A stretch of 64,000 nucleotides of DNA from positions 248,001 through 312,000 of the forward strand of contig NZ_WHUG01000007.1 in the NCBI RefSeq assembly GCF_009380215.1. The letters are read 5' to 3'. Below the pieces are notes generated by a model. It did no database searches and had not been told where the DNA came from. It saw nothing but the letters and a program-made list of their open reading frames with translations. Both the position numbers and the translations under genes were made by a program. How positions within the stretch are numbered: position 1 is the stretch's first letter; each line of letters begins with the position of its first letter. The stretch comes from Rugamonas aquatica. Its GTDB lineage: Bacteria; Pseudomonadota; Gammaproteobacteria; Burkholderiales; Burkholderiaceae_D. Below, in pieces: positions 17,451 to 26,033 of this stretch.

Positions 17451-20321
17451 TTAGAACTTGTAGCTCAGACCAAACTGGTAGGTACGGCCAAACACGGTCT
17501 TGTACGAAATGGCGGTCGAATCGGTGCCATTGTACTCTTGGTAAGGCGTGTTGTTCCAGTTGTTGGCCTGCACGTAGATCGACAGACCTTTCAGGTACTT
17601 CTGCGAGAATTCATACGACGCTTGCAGGTCGATGATGGTCTCGCCCTTGACGAAGGTCAGCTGGGCGTTGTCCTGGAAGTCGCTGATCTCGCCGAGGAAG
17701 TCGGAACGGCGGCGGGCAGCCCAGGCGAACTGGAAGCCATACTTCTCGTAGTACAGGCGCAGGTTGGTGACGCGTTTGGACAGGCCTGGCAGCGGGATCT
17801 TGACGCCGGCTACCCCCTGGGTCGCGAAACCGATGACTGGCAGTTCGATGCCGCTCTCGGTGTTCGAGAAGTTACCCGACGCGCCGAAGCCGTCCAGGTA
17901 AGGCGTGACCAGCGAGAACGGAATGTTCACCGACAGCTCGTAGCCGCGGATGTTGCCGCCGTCGCCGTTGGTCGGGGTAGTCAGCAGGCCGACCGTCGAA
18001 CCCTGGTATGGGCCGGTGGTTGGCAGCTGCGTGTTAGGCGTGACCTGGCCCTTGAAATCGAACGCGCGAGGTGCACGCAGGATGTAGGTGTCCAGCTTTT
18101 TGTAGAACGCCGCTGCGCTGAAGTAGCCCTTGTTGCCGAAGTACTTCTCGTACGATACGTCCAACGCCTTGGCGCGGAACGGCTCCAGCTTGGCGTTGCC
18201 GCCGCTGCCGACCAGGATAGGCACGGTGTTGTCTTTGCTGACGCCGAACGCCGAGCTGGCGCGCATGTCGTCCAGGTTGGCGCGAGCCAGTACCTTGGCG
18301 GCGCCGAAGCGCAGCTGCTGTTCGTTGCCCAGGTCGAAAGACACGTTTGCGCTAGGCAGGATGTCGTTGTACGAGGTGCCGTCGGCGATGCCGGCCGATG
18401 GGCAGGTGGCGGCGGTGATGCCGGTGCAAGTGGCCAGATCGACCTTGTTGCCGGTGGTCGACTGGTTGGTGTGCACCAGTTGCGCGCCGAAGTTGCCGCG
18501 GTAGTCGAAGCCGGCCAGTTTGCCGTCCAGTTCACCCATGGCGTAGGCGGTGGTGACTTTTTCCGATACCGACCAGTCCTTGGCCAGCACGCTGGCGTCC
18601 ACCCACTTGACCATATCGTAGATCGGGCCCAGGGTGCCGACCGGGTCGAACGACACGATAGGAATGCCGGTGGTGCCGGCGGTGGCGATGGCGCTGCCTG
18701 GCACGGTGGCGGTGCCGTAGCCGTTGCCGCCCTTGACGACCAGACGGCCTTCTTCGCCGTAGCGCTTCTTGTCGCGCTTGGTGTAGTTCACGCCGAACTG
18801 GGCGGCCACAACCGGACCCCAGTTCAGTTCGCGACGCGCGGTCAGGCGGATCGCGTCGATTTTGTCGTCGACGTTAGGCAGTGCGACATAGCCGGCCTGT
18901 GGCGAGTTCACGCCGCCGCCCCAGCCGTCGGTGTCGGTCAGGAAGGTTTGCGAGCGGTTCGAGTAGTCGAAGCTCGACGTCAGGTGCATGGCGGCCAGGT
19001 TCTTGCCGTCGAAGCCGGTCCACGACAGCGAGCCCAGCTGGTTGGCAGGCGTGTTGCCCGCTACACCGGCGGTGGTTTCGTAGCGCGAGGCGTTCTTGGT
19101 GGCTTTCGAGTGCGACAGATCGCTGGTCAGGGTCCAGTCAGCCGTTTTGTATTGCGCGTTCCAGCCGATCGAGGTCAGCTTGTCGTCCGCCGATTCCTTG
19201 TGGTTGCGGACGTCGCCCTTGAAGTTGCTGAAGGTGCCGGCAGTGGCCACGCCGTTCTGGATGGTGGCGTTGCTCAGGACGCCGACTGGGTCGTAACCGC
19301 CCCACGAACCGCCGATCGAGCCTTCCAGGCCGGTTTTCTTCAGGGTCTGGGTGCCGGCCGAGTAGAACAGGTCGACCGAGGTCTTGAATTCTTTGTTCGG
19401 ACGGTATTGCAGCATGGCGGATACGCCGTCACGCTTGGAGGTCGAGGTCTCGGTGTCGGCCTTGAAACCGCTAGGCACGACGACGTTCAGGCCGTTCGGG
19501 TTGGCTGCGGTTTTTGGATCGTAGATCTCGGTGCCGCCGCCTTCAAATTTCTGCTGGCCGCCGCCGGTTTCCTTGTAGCTGGTCACGCCCAGCGCCACAC
19601 CGATCGTGCGGTTGGCGAACTGGTCCACGTAGCTGAAGGTGTAGCGCTTGCCGTCGCCTTCTGGCGAGCCGGAGCGCACGCCGCTGCGCTCGGTGCGTAC
19701 ACCGGCCGCCAGCACGCGCTTGCCGAAGTCCAGCGGCTGCACGGTGCGCAGGTCGATGGTCGCGGCCAGGCCCTGGCCGATCACGGTGGCGTCAGGGGTT
19801 TTGTAGATCATTGCGCTGCCGATCAGTTCCGCTGGGAACAGATCGAATTCAGGGCTGCGGGCATTGCCGGTGGACGCTTGTTCGCGGCCGTTGACCAGGG
19901 TGCCGTTGAAGCTAGGCGCCAGACCACGGACGCTGATGTCGGCGGCCTTGCCCGAACCGCGCGAACGCTGAGCGGTCACGCCTGGCAGGCGGGCGATGGA
20001 TTCAGCCACGCTGGAGTCAGGCAGTTTGCCGATGTCTTCCGACGACACCGCTTCGACGATGGAGGTGGAATTCTTTTTGATCGAGATCGCTGCTTCGATA
20101 CCGCGGCGGATACCGGCGACGACAACCGACGGTACGACCGGCGCATTCGGATCGGCCTTGGCGGCCGTCACGTCGGCGGCTGGAGCCGGGGCTGCTTGCG
20201 CGGCTTCTTGCGCATAAACAGCCGAGCTTGCCATCATCGACAGGAATACAGCGCAACCCGCTGCGACCGGATTCAGTTGAAACGCAGCGCTATGACTACG
20301 CTTATTCGCAAAAATGTTCAT
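17451..20321 (-). CDS. TonB-dependent receptor, Xanthomonas/Caulobacter type (maltodextrin uptake, MalA-like)
   Basis: 956 residues. A signal peptide (cut near SSAVYAQ) is followed by an Ala/Pro-rich stretch, a probable TonB box (PSVVVAG), a plug (IVEAVSSEDIGKLPD, SVAESIARLPGV) and a 22-strand-type barrel ending GRTYQFGLSYKF, with terminal Phe as in outer-membrane proteins. It would import maltodextrins with energy from TonB-ExbBD. The promoter at 20452-20479 carries an operator, and a GAGGGGAC leader precedes the ATG. It is followed by halogenase copy 2 and divergent from the GH13/glucoamylase operon. The maltodextrin substrate is inferred from neighbours and shared operators. Confidence 0.93.
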   Translation of the reverse strand: MNIFANKRSHSAAFQLNPVAAGCAVFLSMMASSAVYAQEAAQAAPAPAADVTAAKADPNAPVVPSVVVAGIRRGIEAAISIKKNSTSIVEAVSSEDIGKLPDSSVAESIARLPGVTAQRSRGSGKAADISVRGLAPSFNGTLVNGREQASTGNARSPEFDLFPAELIGSAMIYKTPDATVIGQGLAATIDLRTVQPLDFGKRVLAAGVRTERSGVRSGSPEGDGKRYTFSYVDQFANRTIGVALGVTSYKETGGGQQKFEGGGTEIYDPKTAANPNGLNVVVPSGFKADTETSTSKRDGVSAMLQYRPNKEFKTSVDLFYSAGTQTLKKTGLEGSIGGSWGGYDPVGVLSNATIQNGVATAGTFSNFKGDVRNHKESADDKLTSIGWNAQYKTADWTLTSDLSHSKATKNASRYETTAGVAGNTPANQLGSLSWTGFDGKNLAAMHLTSSFDYSNRSQTFLTDTDGWGGGVNSPQAGYVALPNVDDKIDAIRLTARRELNWGPVVAAQFGVNYTKRDKKRYGEEGRLVVKGGNGYGTATVPGSAIATAGTTGIPIVSFDPVGTLGPIYDMVKWVDASVLAKDWSVSEKVTTAYAMGELDGKLAGFDYRGNFGAQLVHTNQSTTGNKVDLATCTGITAATCPSAGIADGTSYNDILPSANVSFDLGNEQQLRFGAAKVLARANLDDMRASSAFGVSKDNTVPILVGSGGNAKLEPFRAKALDVSYEKYFGNKGYFSAAAFYKKLDTYILRAPRAFDFKGQVTPNTQLPTTGPYQGSTVGLLTTPTNGDGGNIRGYELSVNIPFSLVTPYLDGFGASGNFSNTESGIELPVIGFATQGVAGVKIPLPGLSKRVTNLRLYYEKYGFQFAWAARRRSDFLGEISDFQDNAQLTFVKGETIIDLQASYEFSQKYLKGLSIYVQANNWNNTPYQEYNGTDSTAISYKTVFGRTYQFGLSYKF

Positions 20322-20451
20322 TCAATGTCCCCTCACTCACGACACAAAACACAATTCCCGCCAACATCAGCCGCTCCGTATTCGCCGGGGCGTCTCAAAC
20401 TACACGGGTTCCAAGGAAATTCGACGTTCTAAAAGACGTTCTAGGAAGAAT

Positions 20452-20479
20452 TTTGTACTAAAACTAGATTCCATGTCAA
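20452..20479 (-). promoter_or_regulatory. Promoter of the TonB receptor gene
   Basis: Minus strand: TTGACA (20474-20479, perfect), 16-nt spacer, TACAAA (20452-20457). The predicted leader is about 125 nt. The operator at 20454-20468 fills the spacer and the -10 box. Confidence 0.6.
20454..20468. promoter_or_regulatory. LacI-type operator on the receptor promoter
   Basis: TGTACT-AAA-ACTAGA, one mismatch per arm to TGTAGT-N3-ACTACA. It sits between the -35 and -10 boxes and covers the -10. Confidence 0.55.
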
Positions 20480-20584
20480 TTAAACTTCCGCCCGCCTACG
20501 CATTCCAGGGCGCTCTGCGCCTGCTCTCCCCTGTGAGCATGCCGTTCTCGTTGTATTTCGGCTACAGAGCAAGCACTACGGGCT

Positions 20585-20599
20585 TGTAGTAGAACTACA
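20585..20599. promoter_or_regulatory. LacI-type operator, perfect palindrome
   Basis: TGTAGT-AGA-ACTACA, the best site in the window, with perfect 6-bp arms around 3 bp. It lies between the two divergent promoters and could act as an auxiliary site for looping. Confidence 0.65.
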
Positions 20600-20745
20600 G
20601 ATTTGACGATAGAACCACTTGTTTATGAAACCAAACGCCACGCCATCGGGTCCGTCCGGGGCGTCAGGCGGGACATTTTTGGCCGAAAAAACAATATGGG
20701 CTGAAAAATTACAAAATCCCTGTATTTCGACTAAATTATGATGGT

Positions 20746-20774
20746 TTGATAAGGCTGGGCTTTGAGAGTATTCT
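20746..20774 (+). promoter_or_regulatory. Possible promoter of the GH13-glucoamylase operon
   Basis: TTGATA (20746-20751), 17 nt, TATTCT (20769-20774). The start would be near 20781, leaving a 76-nt leader that contains the operator at 20822-20836, where a repressor would act as a roadblock. Another promoter closer to that operator cannot be excluded. Confidence 0.45.
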
Positions 20775-20821
20775 CTAGCAAAATCAACAGAAATGGCCGG
20801 CAAGCCAGAAAAATAAAGGTT

Positions 20822-20836
20822 TGTAGTACGACTACT
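20822..20836. promoter_or_regulatory. LacI-type operator just upstream of the GH13 start
   Basis: TGTAGT-ACG-ACTACT, one mismatch to the palindrome, ending 20 bp before the GH13 ATG and next to its AAGGAG leader. Confidence 0.6.
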
Positions 20837-20856
20837 TACCCACACAAGGAGATTGC

Positions 20857-22713
20857 ATGAAGAACACCATCCTGGCGGCGCTGCTGGCGAGCCTGCTTCC
20901 GGTTTGGGCGCACGCCGCCCCGGACTACCGCATCGACCACATGGACCCGCCGCTGTGGTGGACCGGCATGCGCAACAGCACGCTGCAACTGATGGTGCAC
21001 GGGCCGCATATCGCCGACCTGGAGCCGACGCTGGCCTACCCCGGCGTGCGGATTGCCTCGGTGGCGCGGGTCGCCAACCAGAACTACCTGTTCATCAACC
21101 TGGAGATCGCGCCCGACGCGGCGCCAGGCGCGATGGACCTGGTGTTCAAGCGCGGCAGCCAGTCCCTCCGCTACAACTACACCTTGCTGGCGCGGGCGGC
21201 CGGTTCGGCCCAGCGCGCCGGCTTCAACAGCAGCGACGCCATCTATGAAGTGATGCCGGATCGTTTTGCCAACGGCAATCCATCCAACGACAACGCAGCC
21301 GACATGAGCGAACGCGCCGACCGCAGCGCCCCCTCGGGCCGCCACGGCGGCGACATCCGCGGCATGGCCGACCATCTGGACTACATCGCCGCGATGGGCT
21401 TCACCACCGTCTGGCCGACGCCGTTGCTGGAGTCGAACTCGCCTGCCTACTCCTATCACGGCTATGCGACGACCGACCATTACCGCATCGATCCGCGCTA
21501 CGGCAGCAATGAGGAATATCGCAGCTTTGTCGCACAGGCGCGCGCCAAGGGTTTGGGCGTGATCCAGGACGTGGTGCTCAACCACATCGGCAGCAAGCAC
21601 TGGTGGATGCAGGACATGCCGATGCCGGACTGGCTGACCTATCAGGGCAAGTTCGTGCCGACCGAGCATCATCGCGTGGCGGTGCAAGACCCGTACGCCT
21701 CCAGCGAGGACAAGCGCAACTTCACCCAGGGCTGGTTTGTCGAAGACATGCCGGACCTGAACCAGGCCAACCCGTACGTGGCGACCTACCTGATTCAAAA
21801 CGATATCTGGTGGATCGAGTACGCGGGCTTGTCCGGGCTTCGGGTCGATACCTACGGCTATTCCGATACCGATTTCCTCAGCCGCTGGTCGGGCAGTGTG
21901 ATGGCCGAGTACCCCAAGCTGAACCTGGTGGGCGAGGAATGGAGCCCTCTGATCCCCGTGGTCGCGTTCTGGCAGGAGGGCAAGCAGAACTTCAACGGCT
22001 ACGTCTCGCACATGCCGAGCATGATGGACTTCCCGCTGACCTACACCTTGCGCCGCGCGCTGGCCGCACCGGACGGCGCCGAGTACAGCCTGACGAATCT
22101 GTACGAAACGCTGTCGCAGGATTATCTGTATCCGAACGCCGGCAACCTGGTGCTATTCGAAGGCAACCACGATGTGTCGCGCCTCTACAGCGAGCTGAAT
22201 GCAGATGATGGCTTGTTCCGCATGGCGATGGCCTTCGTGGCGACGGCGCCGCGCATCCCGCAGTTCTACGCCGGCACAGAGGTGCAGATGACCAGCACCA
22301 CCAAGGGCCGCGACGATGCCTCCTACCGCCACGACTTCCCCGGCGGCTGGCGCGGCGACGTCGTCAACGCCTTCACCGGCGCGGGCCTGAGCGCGCAGCA
22401 GGCGGCCGCGCAGGCGTATGTGAAGAAGCTGCTCAACTGGCGCAAGGGCGCGTCCGTGATCCATCACGGGAAGATGATGCACTACGGCCCTGAGCACAAC
22501 ACCTACGTCTACTTCCGCTACGATGGCACGCGCAAGGTCATGGTGGCCTTCAACAAGAACAGCACCGACACCGTGCTGAAAACCGCGCGCTTTCACGAGA
22601 TGCTGACCGGCGTGCGCGCAGGTGTCGATGTCGTCAGCGGCAAGCGCGTGACGCTCGATGGCGAAGTCACCCTGCCGGCACGCTCGGCGCTGATACTGGA
22701 GATCGAACAATGA
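20857..22713 (+). CDS. Exported GH13 amylase, neopullulanase/cyclomaltodextrinase-like
   Basis: 618 residues with a signal peptide (cut after WAHA). An N-terminal beta domain (about residues 22-120, PDYRIDHMDPPLWWTGM) is typical of SusA-like neopullulanases and cyclomaltodextrinases. In the barrel the nucleophile is D331 (GLRVDTYGYSD), the acid E360 (LVGEEWS), and the third Asp lies in FEGNHDVSRL. It should open cyclic or branched maltodextrins in the periplasm. AAGGAG precedes the ATG. The stop overlaps the next start as ATGA, so the two genes are coupled. It is distinct in sequence from the amylase at 4982-6676, so the region has two different GH13 enzymes. Confidence 0.93.
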   Translation: MKNTILAALLASLLPVWAHAAPDYRIDHMDPPLWWTGMRNSTLQLMVHGPHIADLEPTLAYPGVRIASVARVANQNYLFINLEIAPDAAPGAMDLVFKRGSQSLRYNYTLLARAAGSAQRAGFNSSDAIYEVMPDRFANGNPSNDNAADMSERADRSAPSGRHGGDIRGMADHLDYIAAMGFTTVWPTPLLESNSPAYSYHGYATTDHYRIDPRYGSNEEYRSFVAQARAKGLGVIQDVVLNHIGSKHWWMQDMPMPDWLTYQGKFVPTEHHRVAVQDPYASSEDKRNFTQGWFVEDMPDLNQANPYVATYLIQNDIWWIEYAGLSGLRVDTYGYSDTDFLSRWSGSVMAEYPKLNLVGEEWSPLIPVVAFWQEGKQNFNGYVSHMPSMMDFPLTYTLRRALAAPDGAEYSLTNLYETLSQDYLYPNAGNLVLFEGNHDVSRLYSELNADDGLFRMAMAFVATAPRIPQFYAGTEVQMTSTTKGRDDASYRHDFPGGWRGDVVNAFTGAGLSAQQAAAQAYVKKLLNWRKGASVIHHGKMMHYGPEHNTYVYFRYDGTRKVMVAFNKNSTDTVLKTARFHEMLTGVRAGVDVVSGKRVTLDGEVTLPARSALILEIEQ

Positions 22714-25700
22714 GATTGCCCCGTCGCCGCCTCGGCGCCCTGCCCTTGGCGCTGTTCACACTGCCCGCGCTGGCAGCCACTACGCTCAGCACCAGCTATC
22801 CAACCTGGGATGGCAAGCAGGAGACCGTACGCTACGCCACGCCGGACGCCAGCGCGCCGCAGCGCAGCTACACGCAATCGTCCACCATGCGCGTGCGCGA
22901 AGGCGGCAAGCAGGAGATAAGCTACGCGGAAGCGCCGGGACAGCCGAGTGTCCGCAGCGGCAACCTGGGCTTCGACGCGCTGTTCACGCTGGCCGGGCTG
23001 GAGATGAAACAGGACTCGGTCGGCGAGATCCGCGACGGCAGCTACAACGGCGGCAAGCCCATTTCCTGCAACTGCTTCGAGACGGGCGAGCTGTGGAACT
23101 ATGTGTGGACGCGCGACCTGTCCTACGCGGCCTCGCTGGGACTGGGCATGCTGGATCCGCGCCGCGTGCGCAATTCGCTGGAGTTCAAGCTGTCCGGCTA
23201 TCGCGACGGTGTGCGGCCGGGCGCGCACGTCGCCGGCAGCGCCGACGGTTTGCAGATCATCCAGGACACCGGCAGCGGCGGCAGTTGGCCGGTCAGCACG
23301 GACCGCGTGAGCTGGGCCTTCGGCGCGGACGAAGCCTTGAAGGCGCTGGCGCCTGACGAGCGCAAGGCCTTCGCGGCGACCGCGCTGCGGGCCTTGTCCA
23401 ACACGCTGGAGAATGACAGGCTGGCCGCCTACGATGCGGCCGACGGCTTGTACAACGGCGAACAATCCTTCCTCGACTGGCGCGAGCAAAGCTACGCGCG
23501 CTGGATATCGGATGATCTGGCCAGCATGGCGTCGTCGAAGGCCTTGTCCACCAACGCCGGCCACTACAAGGCGCTGACGCTGGCCGCGCAGCTGGCGCGG
23601 GAGCAAGGCAATGCGGCGCTGGCCGACCGCTACGCTACGTGGGCGGCGGACCTGAAGCGCGCCATCAACCAGCGTCTGTGGCAGGCCGACGCGGGCATGT
23701 ACAGCAGCATGACGGCCGGGCATTTCGACGGCGCGGCGATGTACAAGTACGATTGGCTGGGGCAGTCGCTGGCGATCGTCACCGGCATCGCCGACCGCAA
23801 GCAGGCCGAGAGCATCCTGGCGCATTACCCGCATGGTCCGATGGGGGCGCCGGTGATTTATCCGCAGCAGCCGGGCGTGGCGATTTATCACAATCGCACC
23901 TTGTGGCCGTTCGTGACGGCCTACGGTTTGAAGGCCGCCGCCATGACGGGCAATGTGGCCGTCGCCGATGCGGCCTACGAGTCGCTGATGCGCGGCGCGG
24001 CGCTCAACCTGTCCAATATGGAAAACCTGGAGTGGCTGTCCGGCCAGCCGATGCTGAAGGACCAGCAGCCGCAGGGCGATTTGAGCGGGCCGGTGATGGA
24101 TTCGCGGCGACAGCTGTGGTCGGTCGGCGCGTATCTCGGCATGGTGGTCGGCGGCGTGTTCGGCGTGCAGACCACCGATGACGGCATCGCGCTGCATCCC
24201 TTCGTGACGGCCAAGCTGCGGCGCGTGGCGTTCGCGGGCAGCGATGCGGTCACGCTCAGCAATCTTGGGCTGCGCGGCAAGCGCTTGCAGGTGCGGCTGT
24301 CGCTGCCGCCCGCGTCGGCCGGCGATGGCTACTACGAAGTCGCATCGGTGGCGCTGAACGGCAAGCCCGTCGCCGCCACGCTGGCCTGGTCGGCGCTGGC
24401 CGAGGACAATGTCATCGAGATCCGCCTCGGCAAGCTGATGGCCGGGCAACAGGTCAAGCACAGCGTCAGCGCGCAGCCGTTGGCGGTTGATCCGACGGTG
24501 TACGCGCCGCAGGAGGCGCGCATCGTCAAGCTGGAACGCGGCACTTACGGTTTTCCTACGCTGCATCTCGACGGCGCTGCCAAGGGCGTGGTCTACAACA
24601 TCTATCGCAACGGCAAGCTGGCGGCGCAGCGCGTCACCGCGAAGACCTGGGCCGATCGTCGCGCGCCGTCGATGGGCGAGAGCGGCAATCTGTGCTACGC
24701 CGTCGAGGCGATGTACACCGGCTCCGGCAACCGCAGCCATCACAGCGCGCCGCAATGCCTGGACAAGGGCGTGGAGATTGCCGTCGCCGATGGCCGCATC
24801 GCAGGTTGGGGCGCGCCGGCCGATACGCTGTCGGTACCGGACATCAAGGTCGAGCGCGATGGCAGCTATGCTTTGCAGCTCCAATACCGCAACACCGCGC
24901 ACCAGATCAACCTGGGCATCAGCGGTGGCGTGAAGTGGATGGTGCTCAAGAATAGCCAGGACGGCATCGTTGCGCAGGGCGTGGTGCAGTTGCCGCATTC
25001 GCCCGCGAGCGCAGGGCCGTCGTGGTCGACGCCGTTGAAGGCGGAACTCAAGGCGGGCAGCTACCGCATGGAGCTCAGCGATTTCTACAACATGAGCTAC
25101 CTGCAAAGTAACGCCAGCTATGGCGATGCGGGCGGCGTCAGAGGACCGTCGAACCGCTTCGATCTGCACGGCGTTCGCATCATGCCGTTGCCGCGAGGCT
25201 CGGTGGCGGGTGGCGGTACGACGAGTGGCAACACAGCGGCGATCGGCGGCGTTGCGGCCATCCCTGCCCTGCCGCCGGCCGGCACGGTACGCATCGTCGA
25301 GCAGATCGCTTCGCCGCAGCTGGGCAACAGCCGCAACCTGCGCATCTATCTGCCGCCCGGCTACGACGCCCAGCCGCAGCAGCGCTACCCTGTGCTCTAC
25401 ATGCACGACGGCCAGAACCTGTTCGACGCCCGCACCGCCGCCTACGGCGCGGCCTGGGAAATCGGCACCACCATGGACCGCCTGATCGCCAACCACACCA
25501 TCGCGCCAGCCATCGTGGTCGGCATCGACAACACCGGCGACCGCATGGCCGAATACACGCCCTGCTGCGATCCGCAATACGGCGGCGGCAAGCTCGATGC
25601 CTACATGGCCTTCATCGTCGACACCGTCAAGCCGTGGGCCGACGCCAACCTGCGCACGCTGCCGGACCGCGAACACACCGCCATCATGGGTTCCTCGCTG

Positions 25701-26033
25701 GGCGGCATCGCCTCGGTCTACATCGCGCAGCACCGTCCGGACGTGTTTTCCCGCGCCGCAGGCGTGTCGAGTTCGTTCTGGTGGAATCGCGGCGAGTTCA
25801 TCGCCAAGGTGCCGGCCCGCCAGCCGGTCAAGTTCTACCTCGACGCCGGCACCGACGACGACGGCATCGAGCAGACGCTGAAAATGCGCGACGCCATGCT
25901 GGCCCAGGGCTACCGCTTGAACGAAGACCTGTACTTCTATTCGGCCGACGCCGCCATCCACAACGAACGTTCGTGGGCGGCGCGGGTGGAACGGCCGCTG
26001 GCGTGGTTCTTCCCGGCTAGCCGTCAGCGCTGA
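22710..26033 (+). CDS. Fusion: glucoamylase-like six-hairpin glycosidase + esterase
   Basis: 1107 residues with a signal peptide (RRRLGALPLALFTLPALA). Residues of about 25-600 form an (alpha/alpha)6 glycosidase resembling GH15/GH63-type glucosidases (FETGELWNYVWTRDLSYAA; later QPGVAIYHNRTLWPFV and MENLEWLSGQ). Residues of about 600-835 are beta-rich with fibronectin/carbohydrate-binding-like character. After a Gly/Thr/Ala linker (near 830-850) comes an Esterase-D-type alpha/beta hydrolase: VLYMHDGQNLFD, nucleophile S996 in GSSLGG, DAGTDDDG, and His in IHNERSW. I infer a periplasmic enzyme releasing glucose and removing an ester group from decorated glucans. It is coupled to the GH13 gene. The 3' end overlaps the convergent GGDEF gene by 17 bp. 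The exact GH family number is uncertain. Confidence 0.8.
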   Translation: MRLPRRRLGALPLALFTLPALAATTLSTSYPTWDGKQETVRYATPDASAPQRSYTQSSTMRVREGGKQEISYAEAPGQPSVRSGNLGFDALFTLAGLEMKQDSVGEIRDGSYNGGKPISCNCFETGELWNYVWTRDLSYAASLGLGMLDPRRVRNSLEFKLSGYRDGVRPGAHVAGSADGLQIIQDTGSGGSWPVSTDRVSWAFGADEALKALAPDERKAFAATALRALSNTLENDRLAAYDAADGLYNGEQSFLDWREQSYARWISDDLASMASSKALSTNAGHYKALTLAAQLAREQGNAALADRYATWAADLKRAINQRLWQADAGMYSSMTAGHFDGAAMYKYDWLGQSLAIVTGIADRKQAESILAHYPHGPMGAPVIYPQQPGVAIYHNRTLWPFVTAYGLKAAAMTGNVAVADAAYESLMRGAALNLSNMENLEWLSGQPMLKDQQPQGDLSGPVMDSRRQLWSVGAYLGMVVGGVFGVQTTDDGIALHPFVTAKLRRVAFAGSDAVTLSNLGLRGKRLQVRLSLPPASAGDGYYEVASVALNGKPVAATLAWSALAEDNVIEIRLGKLMAGQQVKHSVSAQPLAVDPTVYAPQEARIVKLERGTYGFPTLHLDGAAKGVVYNIYRNGKLAAQRVTAKTWADRRAPSMGESGNLCYAVEAMYTGSGNRSHHSAPQCLDKGVEIAVADGRIAGWGAPADTLSVPDIKVERDGSYALQLQYRNTAHQINLGISGGVKWMVLKNSQDGIVAQGVVQLPHSPASAGPSWSTPLKAELKAGSYRMELSDFYNMSYLQSNASYGDAGGVRGPSNRFDLHGVRIMPLPRGSVAGGGTTSGNTAAIGGVAAIPALPPAGTVRIVEQIASPQLGNSRNLRIYLPPGYDAQPQQRYPVLYMHDGQNLFDARTAAYGAAWEIGTTMDRLIANHTIAPAIVVGIDNTGDRMAEYTPCCDPQYGGGKLDAYMAFIVDTVKPWADANLRTLPDREHTAIMGSSLGGIASVYIAQHRPDVFSRAAGVSSSFWWNRGEFIAKVPARQPVKFYLDAGTDDDGIEQTLKMRDAMLAQGYRLNEDLYFYSADAAIHNERSWAARVERPLAWFFPASRQR

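Larger units (their letters stand above)
20322..20856. other. 535-bp divergent control region between the TonB receptor and GH13 operons
   Basis: No gene seen. It is clearly AT-richer than the genes around it. It holds the receptor promoter with operator (20452-20479), two direct copies of GACGTTCT 12 bp apart (20423-20430 and 20435-20442) in the receptor leader, a free operator (20585-20599), a possible GH13 promoter (20746-20774) and an operator in the GH13 leader (20822-20836). The remainder shows nothing I recognise. Confidence 0.7.

Noticed and set aside
17538..20432. 964-codon plus-strand open frame opposite the TonB receptor
   Set aside because: Shadow frame with no recognisable motif; the receptor is unambiguous.
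22593..25961. 1122-codon minus-strand open frame opposite the glucoamylase-like/esterase gene
   Set aside because: Composition is that of a shadow frame and no domain is visible; the opposite strand has well-formed motifs.
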